Below, one piece after another: positions 27,212 through 34,656 of a stretch of 35,193 nt of DNA. Each line of letters begins with the position of its first letter. The first letter of the stretch is position 1. The translations under genes and the position numbers were made by a program. Origin of the DNA: an uncultured Alphaproteobacteria bacterium (lineage in GTDB: Bacteria; Pseudomonadota; Alphaproteobacteria; Micropepsales; Micropepsaceae); contig CAIUCH010000008.1 in the NCBI GenBank assembly GCA_903897605.1, positions 1-35,193 on the forward strand, read 5' to 3'. A model generated the notes under the pieces. The model was not told the DNA's origin and ran no database searches. It saw only the letters and a program-made list of their open reading frames with translations.

Positions 27212-27266
27212 CCATATCTAGTGCCCCAAACATGGGTTGCGTCAAGCCGTTTTGGCCTGTGGATAA
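27212..27266 (-). promoter_or_regulatory. nrdAB control region: perfect DnaA box, NrdR-like box and promoter
   Basis: TGTGGATAA at 27258-27266 is the exact complement of the DnaA box TTATCCACA. On the minus strand a TTGACG hexamer (27245-27240) and TAGATA (27220-27215) could be -35 and -10 with a wide 19-base spacer. The plus-strand sequence ATATCTAGTG (27214-27223) matches the right half of the NrdR box at nearly every position, and CCCAAACATGGG (27225-27236) is a further imperfect palindrome. The DnaA box lies about 13 bases upstream of the -35. Confidence 0.5.
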
Positions 27267-27285
27267 GCCCACAAGCAAAAAAAAT

Positions 27286-28044
27286 TCACGGCAACAGAAA
27301 ATCAACCATCACATTCGCGCCGGCGCCGCGAACCTCGGAATCGACCCCAAAGACGTCGCGGATAAGGGGCGCCGTCAGCACCCCCTCGCCGGCCACACGG
27401 CCTTGTTTCAAAGCGAGAATATGGGTGGCGTAACGTCCCGCCAAAGTCAGGTCGTGCAATGAGGCGATCACTGTTCGCCCGCTGGCCGCCCAGGCCGAAA
27501 GCCGCGCAATGGCGGCGAAAGCATGGGCGGGGTCCAGGCCCGTCACCGGCTCGTCCACGATCAAAATGTCGGGCCGCCCCACCAGCGCGCGCGCCAGCAT
27601 GGCGCGGGAGAATTCACCGCCCGAAAGCGTGGTCACCGGCTGCTCCTTGCGGTCGGAAAGATCGTGATCCGCCAGCGCCGCTGCGATGGCCCCGTCAAAG
27701 CCAGGCGGCAGCGAGCCCAGAACCGGCAGACGCGCGGTAAGCCCCAGCGCCACCAGCCGCTCCACCGACAAGGGCCATTCGCAGACAGGGTTTTGCGGCA
27801 GATAGGCGCGCCGCAGCGCCAGATCGCGGCGGGAAATCCGGGGAAGCAGAATGCCGTCCAGGCTCACCTCGCCCTTGGCAGGCATGATCAGCCCGGCCAG
27901 CACCGACAGCAAAGTAGATTTGCCGGCGCCATTGGGTCCGATCACGACAATGAAATCGCCGGGACCTGCGGTCAGCGAGACATCGTCAAGGATGGCACGG
28001 CCACCCCGCGTCACACTGATATGATCGGCGATAAGGACGCTCAT
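27286..28044 (-). CDS. btuD: Cobalamin ABC transporter, ATP-binding protein (BtuD/FecE type)
   Basis: The 252-residue ATPase has Walker A GPNGAGKST, the signature LSGGEFSRAMLARAL, Walker B DILIVDEP, and the switch His in VIASLHDLTLAGRYATH. It powers the BtuC permease. The start at 28044 overlaps the btuC stop by four bases (ATGA), and the frame upstream of it belongs to btuC in another register. The stop is followed at once by a run of eight T on the minus strand, but no stem precedes it, so termination here is unclear. The gene is the last of the btu operon and is followed by nrdA on the same strand. Confidence 0.92.
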   Translation of the reverse strand: MSVLIADHISVTRGGRAILDDVSLTAGPGDFIVVIGPNGAGKSTLLSVLAGLIMPAKGEVSLDGILLPRISRRDLALRRAYLPQNPVCEWPLSVERLVALGLTARLPVLGSLPPGFDGAIAAALADHDLSDRKEQPVTTLSGGEFSRAMLARALVGRPDILIVDEPVTGLDPAHAFAAIARLSAWAASGRTVIASLHDLTLAGRYATHILALKQGRVAGEGVLTAPLIRDVFGVDSEVRGAGANVMVDFLLP

Positions 28045-29009
28045 GGTGAGATCCTTTTCAATCGTATCACCAGCCAGAAGAAAAATGGCGTGCCCACCAG
28101 GCTGGTGAAGACGCCCAGTTTCAATTCCGGCCCCACGTGAATCAGCCGCGCGGCAATGTCGGCGATCAAGAGCAGCAATGCCCCGCCCAAAGTGGCGGGC
28201 AAAAGAATGCGACTGGGCTGATGGCCGACAAAGGGCCGCGCTAGATGCGGCGCCACCAGGCCGATGAAGCCGATGGCGCCGGTGACCGATGTCGCGGCAC
28301 CGACCGCCAGGGCGGTGCCTGCGATGGCGGCGATCCGCAGACGCGTGAGATCGACGCCCAGGCTTGTCGCCTGTGCTTCGCCCAGACTGAGTGCGTCCAG
28401 TGCCCGTCCGGTGGTGGCCAGCGCGGCGGCCCCGACAAGGATAAAGGGAAGAATCAACCAGACCTGGGCCCAACTCTTGTCCGCCAGCGAACCCAGCAAC
28501 CAGTTCATGATCTCGTACGCGGCATAGGGATTGGGCGCGAAATTGAGCGCCAGCGCGATGCCGGCCGCGGTCAGGCTGGAAACCGCGGCGCCCGCCAATA
28601 CCAGGGTGATGGTTCCGCCGCCCTGGCCCAACCCAAAGGTCAGGGCACAAGCGACAAGCGCACCGGCCAGACCCATCACTGGTCCCGCCACGCCGAATAT
28701 TGCCGTAACACCGAAATAGATCGCCAGGATCGCGCCCAGCGCCGCGCCGGTCGAAACTCCCAGCAATCCCGGCTCGGCCAGCGGATTGCGGGTCAGACCC
28801 TGCAGCACCGCGCCCGAAAGCCCCAGAGCACCGCCGACCAGAAGCGCCAGCACACTGCGCGGCAGGCGGACGTCATTCACGATCAGGGCGGCCAGCCTGT
28901 CATGGCCGGACAGGATATCGCCCGGCGACAGCCACACCCGGCCCGCCAGCAACGACAGAAGGAATGCGATCGCAAGTAGGGCGGTCAGAACCAGCGACAA
29001 CCGCTTCAT
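28041..29009 (-). CDS. btuC: Cobalamin ABC transporter permease (BtuC/FecCD family)
   Basis: The 322-residue protein has about ten hydrophobic segments and the FecCD signatures: LRLPRSVLALLVGGALGLSGAVLQG (here with VRLPRS), NPLAEPGLLGVSTGAALGA, GFIGLVAPHLARPFVGH and LLLIADIAARL. It forms the inner-membrane channel for cobalamin. The start at 29009 (MKRLSLVLTALL) overlaps the btuF stop by four bases; the frame is open further upstream but reads antiparallel to no known N-terminus. Confidence 0.93.
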   Translation of the reverse strand: MKRLSLVLTALLAIAFLLSLLAGRVWLSPGDILSGHDRLAALIVNDVRLPRSVLALLVGGALGLSGAVLQGLTRNPLAEPGLLGVSTGAALGAILAIYFGVTAIFGVAGPVMGLAGALVACALTFGLGQGGGTITLVLAGAAVSSLTAAGIALALNFAPNPYAAYEIMNWLLGSLADKSWAQVWLILPFILVGAAALATTGRALDALSLGEAQATSLGVDLTRLRIAAIAGTALAVGAATSVTGAIGFIGLVAPHLARPFVGHQPSRILLPATLGGALLLLIADIAARLIHVGPELKLGVFTSLVGTPFFFWLVIRLKRISP

Positions 29010-29851
29010 GGCACGCCGCCGGGCTTGGTCATCGCGCCCTGCATGGCGGCGCGCAATTGCAGCGCGGCCATCGCGCTCTCGGGCACGCCGCAATTGAACA
29101 GCGCCGCGGGATAGACGATGCGCCGCGCGCCGAACAGTTTCAGCAGCACCGGATGCGCGTTCTGGTCGGCGCGCAGGCTGGGCGTGTCGATATAGTCATC
29201 GCCATAGGCAAGGATATCGGGCCGCGCCGCGATCAAGCCTTCGACATCGTAATAGCCGTCATTGGCGGCGATATTGATTCCGCCCGCCGCTTCCAGCACG
29301 GCGTTGAACAAAGTAAGCCGCCCCGGCACGAAACCGCCGCCGCCCCAGCCCATGACGCGGACGGGACGCGACGGTCTTGACGCGGCCAGCTCCCACAGCG
29401 CCGCATCCATGCTTGCGATCAATGCCTCGGCGCGGGGACTTTCGCCCACCGCGTCACCGACCAGGCGGGTGACGGCGCGGATCTGCTCGAAATTCTCGGC
29501 CGGGGGTACTTCCACCACCCGTGCTCCGCTTTGCGCCAAAAGGCGGCGCATCTGCGGCGTGGTGAAACTGTCAGTGAGAATAAGATCCGGCCTGGTCGTC
29601 AGCACCTCTTCGGCGCTGTTGTGATTGACGGAAATTTGCGCTGCCTCGGGCCACAATTTCAGCGCCGCTTTTTCCTTGGAGAGAAACGTCACCGAGGCGA
29701 TGCGCGACGGGGGCGCCAGATCCATCAGCAACTCGTCGGTGCAGATCTTCAGGGACATGATGCGCCCCGGTTTGATAACGGAGCGCGGCGCGGCCATCCC
29801 CTGCCCCGTCAGCAGGAGCAGAAAGACCGCCGCGCCAAGTCCCCGCATCAT
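29006..29851 (-). CDS. btuF: Cobalamin periplasmic binding protein (BtuF type)
   Basis: The 281-residue protein has a signal peptide (AAVFLLLLTGQGMA) and the type III periplasmic-binding fold: RIMSLKICTDELLMDL at the start of the first lobe, the SVTF and EEVLTTRPDLILTDSF segments, a long linker helix (residues about 120-150), and a second lobe with LEAAGGINIA and EGLIAARPDILAYG. Its identity as the cobalamin binder rests on the riboswitch and btuB context; siderophore binders look similar. Its start abuts the btuB stop without a gap. Confidence 0.87.
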   Translation of the reverse strand: MMRGLGAAVFLLLLTGQGMAAPRSVIKPGRIMSLKICTDELLMDLAPPSRIASVTFLSKEKAALKLWPEAAQISVNHNSAEEVLTTRPDLILTDSFTTPQMRRLLAQSGARVVEVPPAENFEQIRAVTRLVGDAVGESPRAEALIASMDAALWELAASRPSRPVRVMGWGGGGFVPGRLTLFNAVLEAAGGINIAANDGYYDVEGLIAARPDILAYGDDYIDTPSLRADQNAHPVLLKLFGARRIVYPAALFNCGVPESAMAALQLRAAMQGAMTKPGGVP

Positions 29852-31759
29852 TCAGAAGCTCGCCTTGATCCCTGCATAGAAAGCCCTGCCGGGTTGCAGG
29901 AACCCTACCGGATTTTCATAGCGCCGATCGAACAGGTTATTGACCCGTCCGGTGAGCGCCAAATTATCCGTCAGGGCATAGGACGCCGCAATATCGGCGG
30001 TAAAGTAAGGATGCGCGTTCAGCCGGGAAACCGAGAAATCGCGGCTGCCGTCGATCCAGCTTCCGACATAGAGCAGACTGGCATCGAGGTTGAGCGCCTC
30101 CATCGCCTGCCAGTCTATATCGCCGCTGATCTTGTTCTTGGGCCGCCGCACCAGTTCCTGATGCAGACCGGCATCCACTGCCTCCGTAGTGGTATAATCC
30201 GCCCGCAGCTTGAGCGTGTCGAGCGGCTGCCAGGCCAGATAGGTTTCAAGACCCTGGGTGCGCGCCCGACCGATATTGACATCGGTGGAGAATGTGACCG
30301 GATCGGTCTCGATCAGATTGCGGATATCGTTGTGAAACCAGGTGACGCCGCCGCTGACGCCGAACAAAGTCTGGTCCAGGCCGACGTCATAGCCGGTGCT
30401 GGTTTCCGGCTTGAGGTTGGGATTGGCGAAAAAGAAGAACGCCGGAAAGCTCTCGAACAGCTGGTCCAGGGACGGCGCCTTGAAACCGCTGCCGTAGCTG
30501 GCATGCAGCCGCGTGCCGGTCGCCGCCACCGCCAGCACCGGTGCGACATGCCAGGTGGTCCGGTCGCCGAAGCGGCTATTGTCGTCATAACGCACGCTGA
30601 CGCTGTTGTGAAAATCCACCCCCGATATCAGGCCCGGCAGGGCGGACTGCAATTCCGCAAAGCCCGCATTGGTGGTGATGCCCGCCGAGATTGGAAGATG
30701 GATGGCGTCGCGGGCGGTCTCGGCGCCCAGCACAATGACTTCGCCATCCGCGATCGAAACATGGCCCTGCCAGTCCAGCTTGATGCGATCGCCGGAGGAT
30801 GGGATGGAACCATTGTTGGGGTCCATGTCACTGGTGACCGTGCTGGAGTAACCCAGGCCGATGGTCTGATCGACCGGCCCCAGCACCAGATGCACGGTGC
30901 CGCGCGCGTCATAACTTGATGTATCGATGCGGGTCTGGAGCGGTGAGGGAAAAGACGCAAAGGTGATCGGATCGAAGGCATCGCCGGTGATGCGCGACAG
31001 GCTGTTGCTATAACGACCGGCAAAACCCAGATCGAAAATCTGCGTCAGGTCATAGTCCAGTTTGGTCGAGGCGGTGACATTGTCGAAATAATCGTCATTT
31101 CTCTTCTGGCCGACGGGCAGCAGATCCAGCGGCGTCACCGGCGTCGCGCCGGCATGCAGATGCGCCAGACTGGCGCGATAGTGAAAATCATCCTGCGAAC
31201 CGCTCACCGTAGCGCTCTGGTTGAAGGTGTCGAAGCTGCCGCCTTCCGCGGCCGCGGACAGGCTCAGCGGCCCATCGCCGGATTTTGTGAGGATGTTGAT
31301 GACGCCGCCAATGGCGTCGGAACCGTATAAGCCCGACTGCGGTCCACGCAGCACTTCGACCCGCGCAATATCCACACTGTTGAATTTGCCGAAGTCATAC
31401 GCACCGCTGGGACTGGACGGATCGGAGACGTCGATCCCGTCCACCAGCACCTTGGTGTGGTTGGAGTTGGCGCCGCGCATGAAGATCGAAGTCTGACCGC
31501 CTTCGCCTCCGGTCTGCACCAGATTGATGCCGGGCACATCGCGCAACACGTCCGGCAGCGAGCGCTGCTGGTGCGCATCGATGTCGACGGCATCGATCAG
31601 GGTGATGGAGCTGGCCACCTGGTCGGCAGGCGTGGCGATGCGGGTGGAGGTCACCACCACATGCTCTGGCGGAACCTTGAGGTCATTTTCGCTTTGCGCC
31701 GAAGCGGAGAGAGAGAATGCCACCAGCGCGGCACTGGACAGAAAAGCAGTTTTCAACAT
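29852..31759 (-). CDS. btuB: TonB-dependent cobalamin receptor
   Basis: The 635-residue outer-membrane protein has a signal peptide (ending SASA-Q, about residue 21), a TonB-box-like EHVVVTSTR, a plug domain (LPDVLRDVPGINLVQTGGEGGQTSIFMRGA, then VEVLRGPQSGLYGSDAIGGVINI), and a long beta-barrel ending in Phe (FYAGIKASF), as required for outer-membrane insertion. BtuB type is inferred from the cobalamin riboswitch upstream and the btuFCD genes downstream. The Shine-Dalgarno sequence CAGGAG lies 5 bases before the ATG and is buried in a hairpin. Confidence 0.93.
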   Translation of the reverse strand: MLKTAFLSSAALVAFSLSASAQSENDLKVPPEHVVVTSTRIATPADQVASSITLIDAVDIDAHQQRSLPDVLRDVPGINLVQTGGEGGQTSIFMRGANSNHTKVLVDGIDVSDPSSPSGAYDFGKFNSVDIARVEVLRGPQSGLYGSDAIGGVINILTKSGDGPLSLSAAAEGGSFDTFNQSATVSGSQDDFHYRASLAHLHAGATPVTPLDLLPVGQKRNDDYFDNVTASTKLDYDLTQIFDLGFAGRYSNSLSRITGDAFDPITFASFPSPLQTRIDTSSYDARGTVHLVLGPVDQTIGLGYSSTVTSDMDPNNGSIPSSGDRIKLDWQGHVSIADGEVIVLGAETARDAIHLPISAGITTNAGFAELQSALPGLISGVDFHNSVSVRYDDNSRFGDRTTWHVAPVLAVAATGTRLHASYGSGFKAPSLDQLFESFPAFFFFANPNLKPETSTGYDVGLDQTLFGVSGGVTWFHNDIRNLIETDPVTFSTDVNIGRARTQGLETYLAWQPLDTLKLRADYTTTEAVDAGLHQELVRRPKNKISGDIDWQAMEALNLDASLLYVGSWIDGSRDFSVSRLNAHPYFTADIAASYALTDNLALTGRVNNLFDRRYENPVGFLQPGRAFYAGIKASF

Positions 31760-31764
31760 GAAGT

Positions 31765-31784
31765 CTCCTGAACGGGTTCAGGAG
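31765..31784 (-). promoter_or_regulatory. btuB: Shine-Dalgarno-sequestering hairpin of btuB (riboswitch expression platform)
   Basis: CTCCTGAAC and GTTCAGGAG are exact complements separated by two bases. The second arm contains the btuB Shine-Dalgarno sequence, five bases before the ATG. When folded, this hairpin would block translation, which fits translational control by the cobalamin riboswitch upstream. Confidence 0.7.
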
Positions 31785-31827
31785 CCGGCACGGCGGATTC
31801 AGGATATGAAATATTCACGAACGCCCC

Positions 31828-31849
31828 GCGACGACTCCATTCTCGTCGC
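31828..31849 (-). promoter_or_regulatory. Additional leader hairpin between riboswitch and btuB
   Basis: GCGACGA and TCGTCGC form a perfect 7-bp stem with an 8-base loop between the aptamer and the SD hairpin. It may be part of the switching pathway; no T-run follows, so it is not an intrinsic terminator. Confidence 0.4.
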
Positions 31850-31908
31850 CGCAACGGTTCACCCCGTAATCCTCGGCGCACCCCGGCCGAAAACTGGACG
31901 ACCGTGCG

Positions 31909-32094
31909 AGGCAGGTTTCCTGGCTCCCGGGTTGTCGCTTTCGTCCGCCTTCCCGATCCTTTTGGAATCAGTGGCAAATCGGACGAGTGCTCGCCGGTTA
32001 CAGTTGCGGGGGCAGCCACGGCATTGCACCGCGTTCCCTAAACCTTGCACGTGATCGAAGCTTTTGCGCTTCCGCCCGGGCAAATGCAACCGCG
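31909..32094 (-). ncRNA. Cobalamin (adenosylcobalamin-type) riboswitch
   Basis: Read on the minus strand, the region carries the conserved cobalamin-aptamer elements in order: AGGGAA followed by CGGTG (near 32040-32027), CCCCGCAACTGTAA (about 32011-31998), GCCACTG (31975-31969), GGGAAGGC (31954-31947), and the closing AGCCAGGAAACCTGCC (about 31925-31910). The P1 helix can form between GCGGTT near 32093 and AACC-T-GC near 31911 with one bulged base, and GAAGC/GCTTC near 32070-32055 forms a P2-like hairpin. Cobalamin binding in this family lowers expression of B12 uptake genes. The aptamer is about 150 bases upstream of btuB; the platform is probably the SD hairpin. Confidence 0.95.
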
Positions 32095-32208
32095 GGACTG
32101 CCCTGCAATTGGATAAACTCCACTCACATTGCAAGGGAATTGGGCGCTATCCGGACCCAGGTCTTTGCGCTAGGGTTCTGAACAATTTCCCATGATCAAG
32201 GATGTTCC

Positions 32209-32865
32209 ATGCCGCTGCAGATCAATGATATCGCGCCGAATTTCACGGCCGAAACCACCGAAGGCAAAATCGATTTCTACAATTGGGCCGCCAATCACTG
32301 GGTGGTGATGTTTTCGCATCCCAAGGATTTTACGCCGGTCTGCACCACCGAATTGGGCCGCGTCGCTCAGCTCAAGCCCGAATTCGACAAGCGCGGCGTC
32401 AAGGTGATCGGCCTGTCGGTCGATCCGGTGGAGAACCACGCCAAATGGTCCGCCGACATCGCCGAGACCCAAGGCATGGCGCCAAACTATCCCATGATCG
32501 GCGACACCGATCTCAAGGTCGCCAAATTGTACGGCATGCTGCCCGCCGACACCTCGGGCACCTCCGAGGGCCGCACCCCCGCCAACAACGCCACGGTGCG
32601 CAATGTCTTCATCATCAGCCCGGACAAGCGCATCCAGCTGATGATTGCCTATCCCATGACCACGGGACGCAATTTCGACGAGATCATCCGGGTAATCGAC
32701 TCCATGCAGCTGACCGCCAAACACAAGGTGGCGACGCCGTCCGACTGGAAACAGGGCGGAGATGTGATCATCACCGGCGCCGTCAGCGATGAAGAGGCCA
32801 AGACCCTCTTCCCTGGCTACAAGACCCACAAACCCTATCTGCGCACCACCAAGCAGCCGCAGTAA
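32209..32865 (+). CDS. 1-Cys peroxiredoxin (Prx6 family)
   Basis: The 218-residue protein reduces hydroperoxides. The peroxidatic Cys45 is in HPKDFTPVCTTE. The Prx6 hallmarks follow: LSVDPVENHAKW, YPMIGDTDLKVAKLYGML, VRNVFIISPDKRIQLMIAYPMTTGRNFDEIIRVIDSMQLT, and the long C-terminal arm. No resolving Cys is visible, so an external reductant is needed. AAGGA lies 9 bases before the ATG at 32209. A terminator follows. The gene is divergent from the btu riboswitch; there is no evident functional link. Confidence 0.95.
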   Translation: MPLQINDIAPNFTAETTEGKIDFYNWAANHWVVMFSHPKDFTPVCTTELGRVAQLKPEFDKRGVKVIGLSVDPVENHAKWSADIAETQGMAPNYPMIGDTDLKVAKLYGMLPADTSGTSEGRTPANNATVRNVFIISPDKRIQLMIAYPMTTGRNFDEIIRVIDSMQLTAKHKVATPSDWKQGGDVIITGAVSDEEAKTLFPGYKTHKPYLRTTKQPQ

Positions 32866-32890
32866 CAAGCGCATTCATTTGCAGCAAAAT

Positions 32891-32921
32891 GCCAGGCGCC
32901 GGTAACGGCGTCTGGCGTTTT
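32891..32921 (+). terminator. Rho-independent terminator after the peroxiredoxin gene
   Basis: GCCAGGCGCCG pairs with CGGCGTCTGGC across a GTAA tetraloop (11 bp, one G-T wobble), followed by GTTTT. The T-run is short, but the stem is strong and begins about 25 bases after the stop codon. Confidence 0.85.
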
Positions 32922-32926
32922 CGCAT

Positions 32927-32995
32927 TCAATGGCGCTTGAAAAACTGGACTTCGCGTTCGTGCTTTTCGGATGCCAGGCGGGCGGAATGCCCGTC
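32927..32995 (-). pseudogene. C-terminal remnant of a paralogue of the 49-residue basic protein
   Basis: On the minus strand the frame ending at 32927 reads ARLASEKHEREVQFFKRH and then stop, matching TRKAAEKHEHEIQYFKST at the end of the intact gene at 33942-34091. The DNA also aligns (CTTGAAA-ACTG and CGTGCTTTT shared). Upstream the similarity stops and no start codon or N-terminal half (SGEYRLYSRKK) is found. This looks like a truncated copy, next to the peroxiredoxin terminator. Short length makes it uncertain. Confidence 0.45.
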
Positions 32996-33149
32996 GCGAA
33001 AACCGACGTTATTAACGCTTAACCCGGCGCAAACGCGCCATTGCTCTCGAATAGGCGCCCAGCTCACGCTAAACCGTAAAAATTATGGGCTTGCTCCGGC
33101 CCTTGGGTCCGCCCTTCAGATCTCCCGGGTCGATAGTTTGAGTTTGGTC

Positions 33150-33914
33150 ATGAACCTGAGTCCCACCGAGGCCGCTTGCCGTTTTGGCATCAGCATCAAG
33201 GCGCTGCGCCTGTACGAGCACCGCGGCTTGCTGAAGCCGTTGCGCTCCCGGGCCGGCTGGCGGACCTACGGCCCAGAGCAAATCGCCCGACTGCACCAAA
33301 TCTTGGCGCTCAAGGGCCTGGGTCTGTCTCTAGCCAGCATCGGCCAGCTTTTGTCGGCGACCGATACGCTGGACGCCGTGCTTGCATTGCAAGACCAGGC
33401 GCTGGCTCAGGAAGGCCGGCGGATCGCCAGGGCCCACGCCTTGATCCACAAGGCGCGGGCGCAACTGAGGGCTGGCCAGCCTCTTTCCATCGACGATCTC
33501 GCAACCCTGTCCAAGGAGACTTCGATGACGTCCAAGCTCACCCGCTCCACGCTGTTTCATCCCGCATTGGTGCCGCACCAGCACAGATATTTTCGTCCCG
33601 AGGAAATCGAGGCGCTATCCAGCCGCGAAGATTTTGATTACGAGCAAGATCACGCCGTCTGGGCCAAAATGATTGCCGAGCTGAAGGCAATGACGATCGC
33701 TGGTGATTCCGGCTCGCCTGCGGCGCTGGACCTGGCTCGGCGTTGGGTGACGCAAATCGAAAATTTTACCAAAGGCGACAAAATTCTGACGACCAAGCTT
33801 CGGAACATGGTGAAGGACGCTTTCGCGGATCCCATTACGGCGCAGCAAATGCCTTATTCCAAGGAAGATTTGATCTTTCTCGGAAGGATCTTCGAAAATC
33901 TCACGGCACCCTGA
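33150..33914 (+). CDS. MerR-family regulator with C-terminal helical domain (TipAS-like)
   Basis: The 254-residue product begins with a MerR winged helix: ACRFGISIKALRLYEHRGLLKP, then RTYGPEQIARLHQILALKGLGLSLASIGQLL, with a following dimerisation helix (about 75-110). From about residue 130 there is an additional helical domain (ALSSREDFDYEQDHAVWAKMIAELKAM to the end). In size and position it resembles the TipAS antibiotic-recognition domain, but I cannot confirm it. The ATG at 33150 is chosen because the upstream open frame runs through the peroxiredoxin terminator. There is no clear Shine-Dalgarno sequence. The gene is bracketed by two homologous small minus-strand sequences. Confidence 0.85.
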   Translation: MNLSPTEAACRFGISIKALRLYEHRGLLKPLRSRAGWRTYGPEQIARLHQILALKGLGLSLASIGQLLSATDTLDAVLALQDQALAQEGRRIARAHALIHKARAQLRAGQPLSIDDLATLSKETSMTSKLTRSTLFHPALVPHQHRYFRPEEIEALSSREDFDYEQDHAVWAKMIAELKAMTIAGDSGSPAALDLARRWVTQIENFTKGDKILTTKLRNMVKDAFADPITAQQMPYSKEDLIFLGRIFENLTAP

Positions 33915-33941
33915 TCCCACAGGTCATGACGTCACATCCAT

Positions 33942-34091
33942 TCAAGTGCTCTTGAAATACTGAATCTCATGCTCGTGCTTTTCTGCGGCTTTGCGGGTCG
34001 CGAAAGTGCCCAGATTGCGGCGTTTTCCGGTCTTGGGATTCTTCTTGCGCGAATAAAGGCGGTATTCGCCGGATGCCAGCTTGCGGATCAT
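33942..34091 (-). CDS. Small basic conserved protein, 49 residues, unknown function
   Basis: The translation starts MIRKLASGEYRLYSRKKNPK, has a RRNLGTFATRKAAEKHEHE middle and ends IQYFKST. It is strongly basic and has the look of a conserved alphaproteobacterial small protein; I recognise the pattern but know no function. AGGAGAG lies 6 bases before the ATG. The start is nine bases after the GFA gene stop on the same strand, so the two probably share a transcript. A partial homologue lies about 1 kb to the left, across the MerR gene. Confidence 0.8.
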   Translation of the reverse strand: MIRKLASGEYRLYSRKKNPKTGKRRNLGTFATRKAAEKHEHEIQYFKST

Positions 34092-34100
34092 GTCACTCTC

Positions 34101-34598
34101 CTAGTCGATCCAGAGGCCGCGCTTGCGATGCCAGTGCTCGATGGAAAGTTTTGGATATTCCTGGAAGCGGGCATCGCCGCGCCCGAAGTCCGGCTTCACC
34201 CAGGCCGGCTTGTATCGCAGCATGAGATGCACTTTGGAGGGCGGCACCGGCAATCTTGTGTCGATAGCGGAGGCGAAAGGGTGCACCAGCTCCGGCCAGC
34301 GCGGATCATAAGCCCACAAGGCTGCGGCGCACCGGGAGCAGAAATGGCGCTGGGCCTTGCTGGTCTCGCAATGTCCGTCTTCGTCTTCAATTTTGGCGCG
34401 GAATATCCGGACCGCCTTTTTGCCCCGCACCTTCAGGGTCTTGTAGTCGCCCATCAGATTGATGGCGAACCCGCCGCCGCCCGCCGTCTTGCGGCAGATC
34501 GAGCAATAGCAAAGCTGATAGGGATAGGGGGTGTGGCTCATCACGCTGAAATGCACTGCGCCGCAACGGCAGGACCCTTCAAGCTTTTTGGCCATCAT
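34101..34598 (-). CDS. GFA-type (CENP-V/GFA) zinc-binding protein
   Basis: The 165-residue protein has the GFA cysteine pattern: Cys10 and Cys12 in GSCRCGAV, Cys30, Cys32 and Cys35 in LCYCSICRKT, and Cys87 and Cys90 in FCSRCAAALW. The family includes the enzyme that joins glutathione and formaldehyde, but most members are of unknown substrate, and no formaldehyde genes are close by. The start at 34598 (MMAKKLEG) follows GGAAAGG; the second ATG at 34595 has slightly better spacing. A further open frame upstream overlaps cutA and is not credible. It is divergent from cutA by 58 bases. Confidence 0.88.
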   Translation of the reverse strand: MMAKKLEGSCRCGAVHFSVMSHTPYPYQLCYCSICRKTAGGGGFAINLMGDYKTLKVRGKKAVRIFRAKIEDEDGHCETSKAQRHFCSRCAAALWAYDPRWPELVHPFASAIDTRLPVPPSKVHLMLRYKPAWVKPDFGRGDARFQEYPKLSIEHWHRKRGLWID

Positions 34599-34656
34599 GT
34601 TTCCTTTCCAGCGCGAGCGGGCTGCCAGATCCACCGATCTGTGCCAGGATAACACC

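Noticed and set aside
32889..33149. N-terminal extension of the MerR gene
   Set aside because: The extension translates the peroxiredoxin terminator and the small-gene remnant. The MerR domain starts right after the ATG at 33150.
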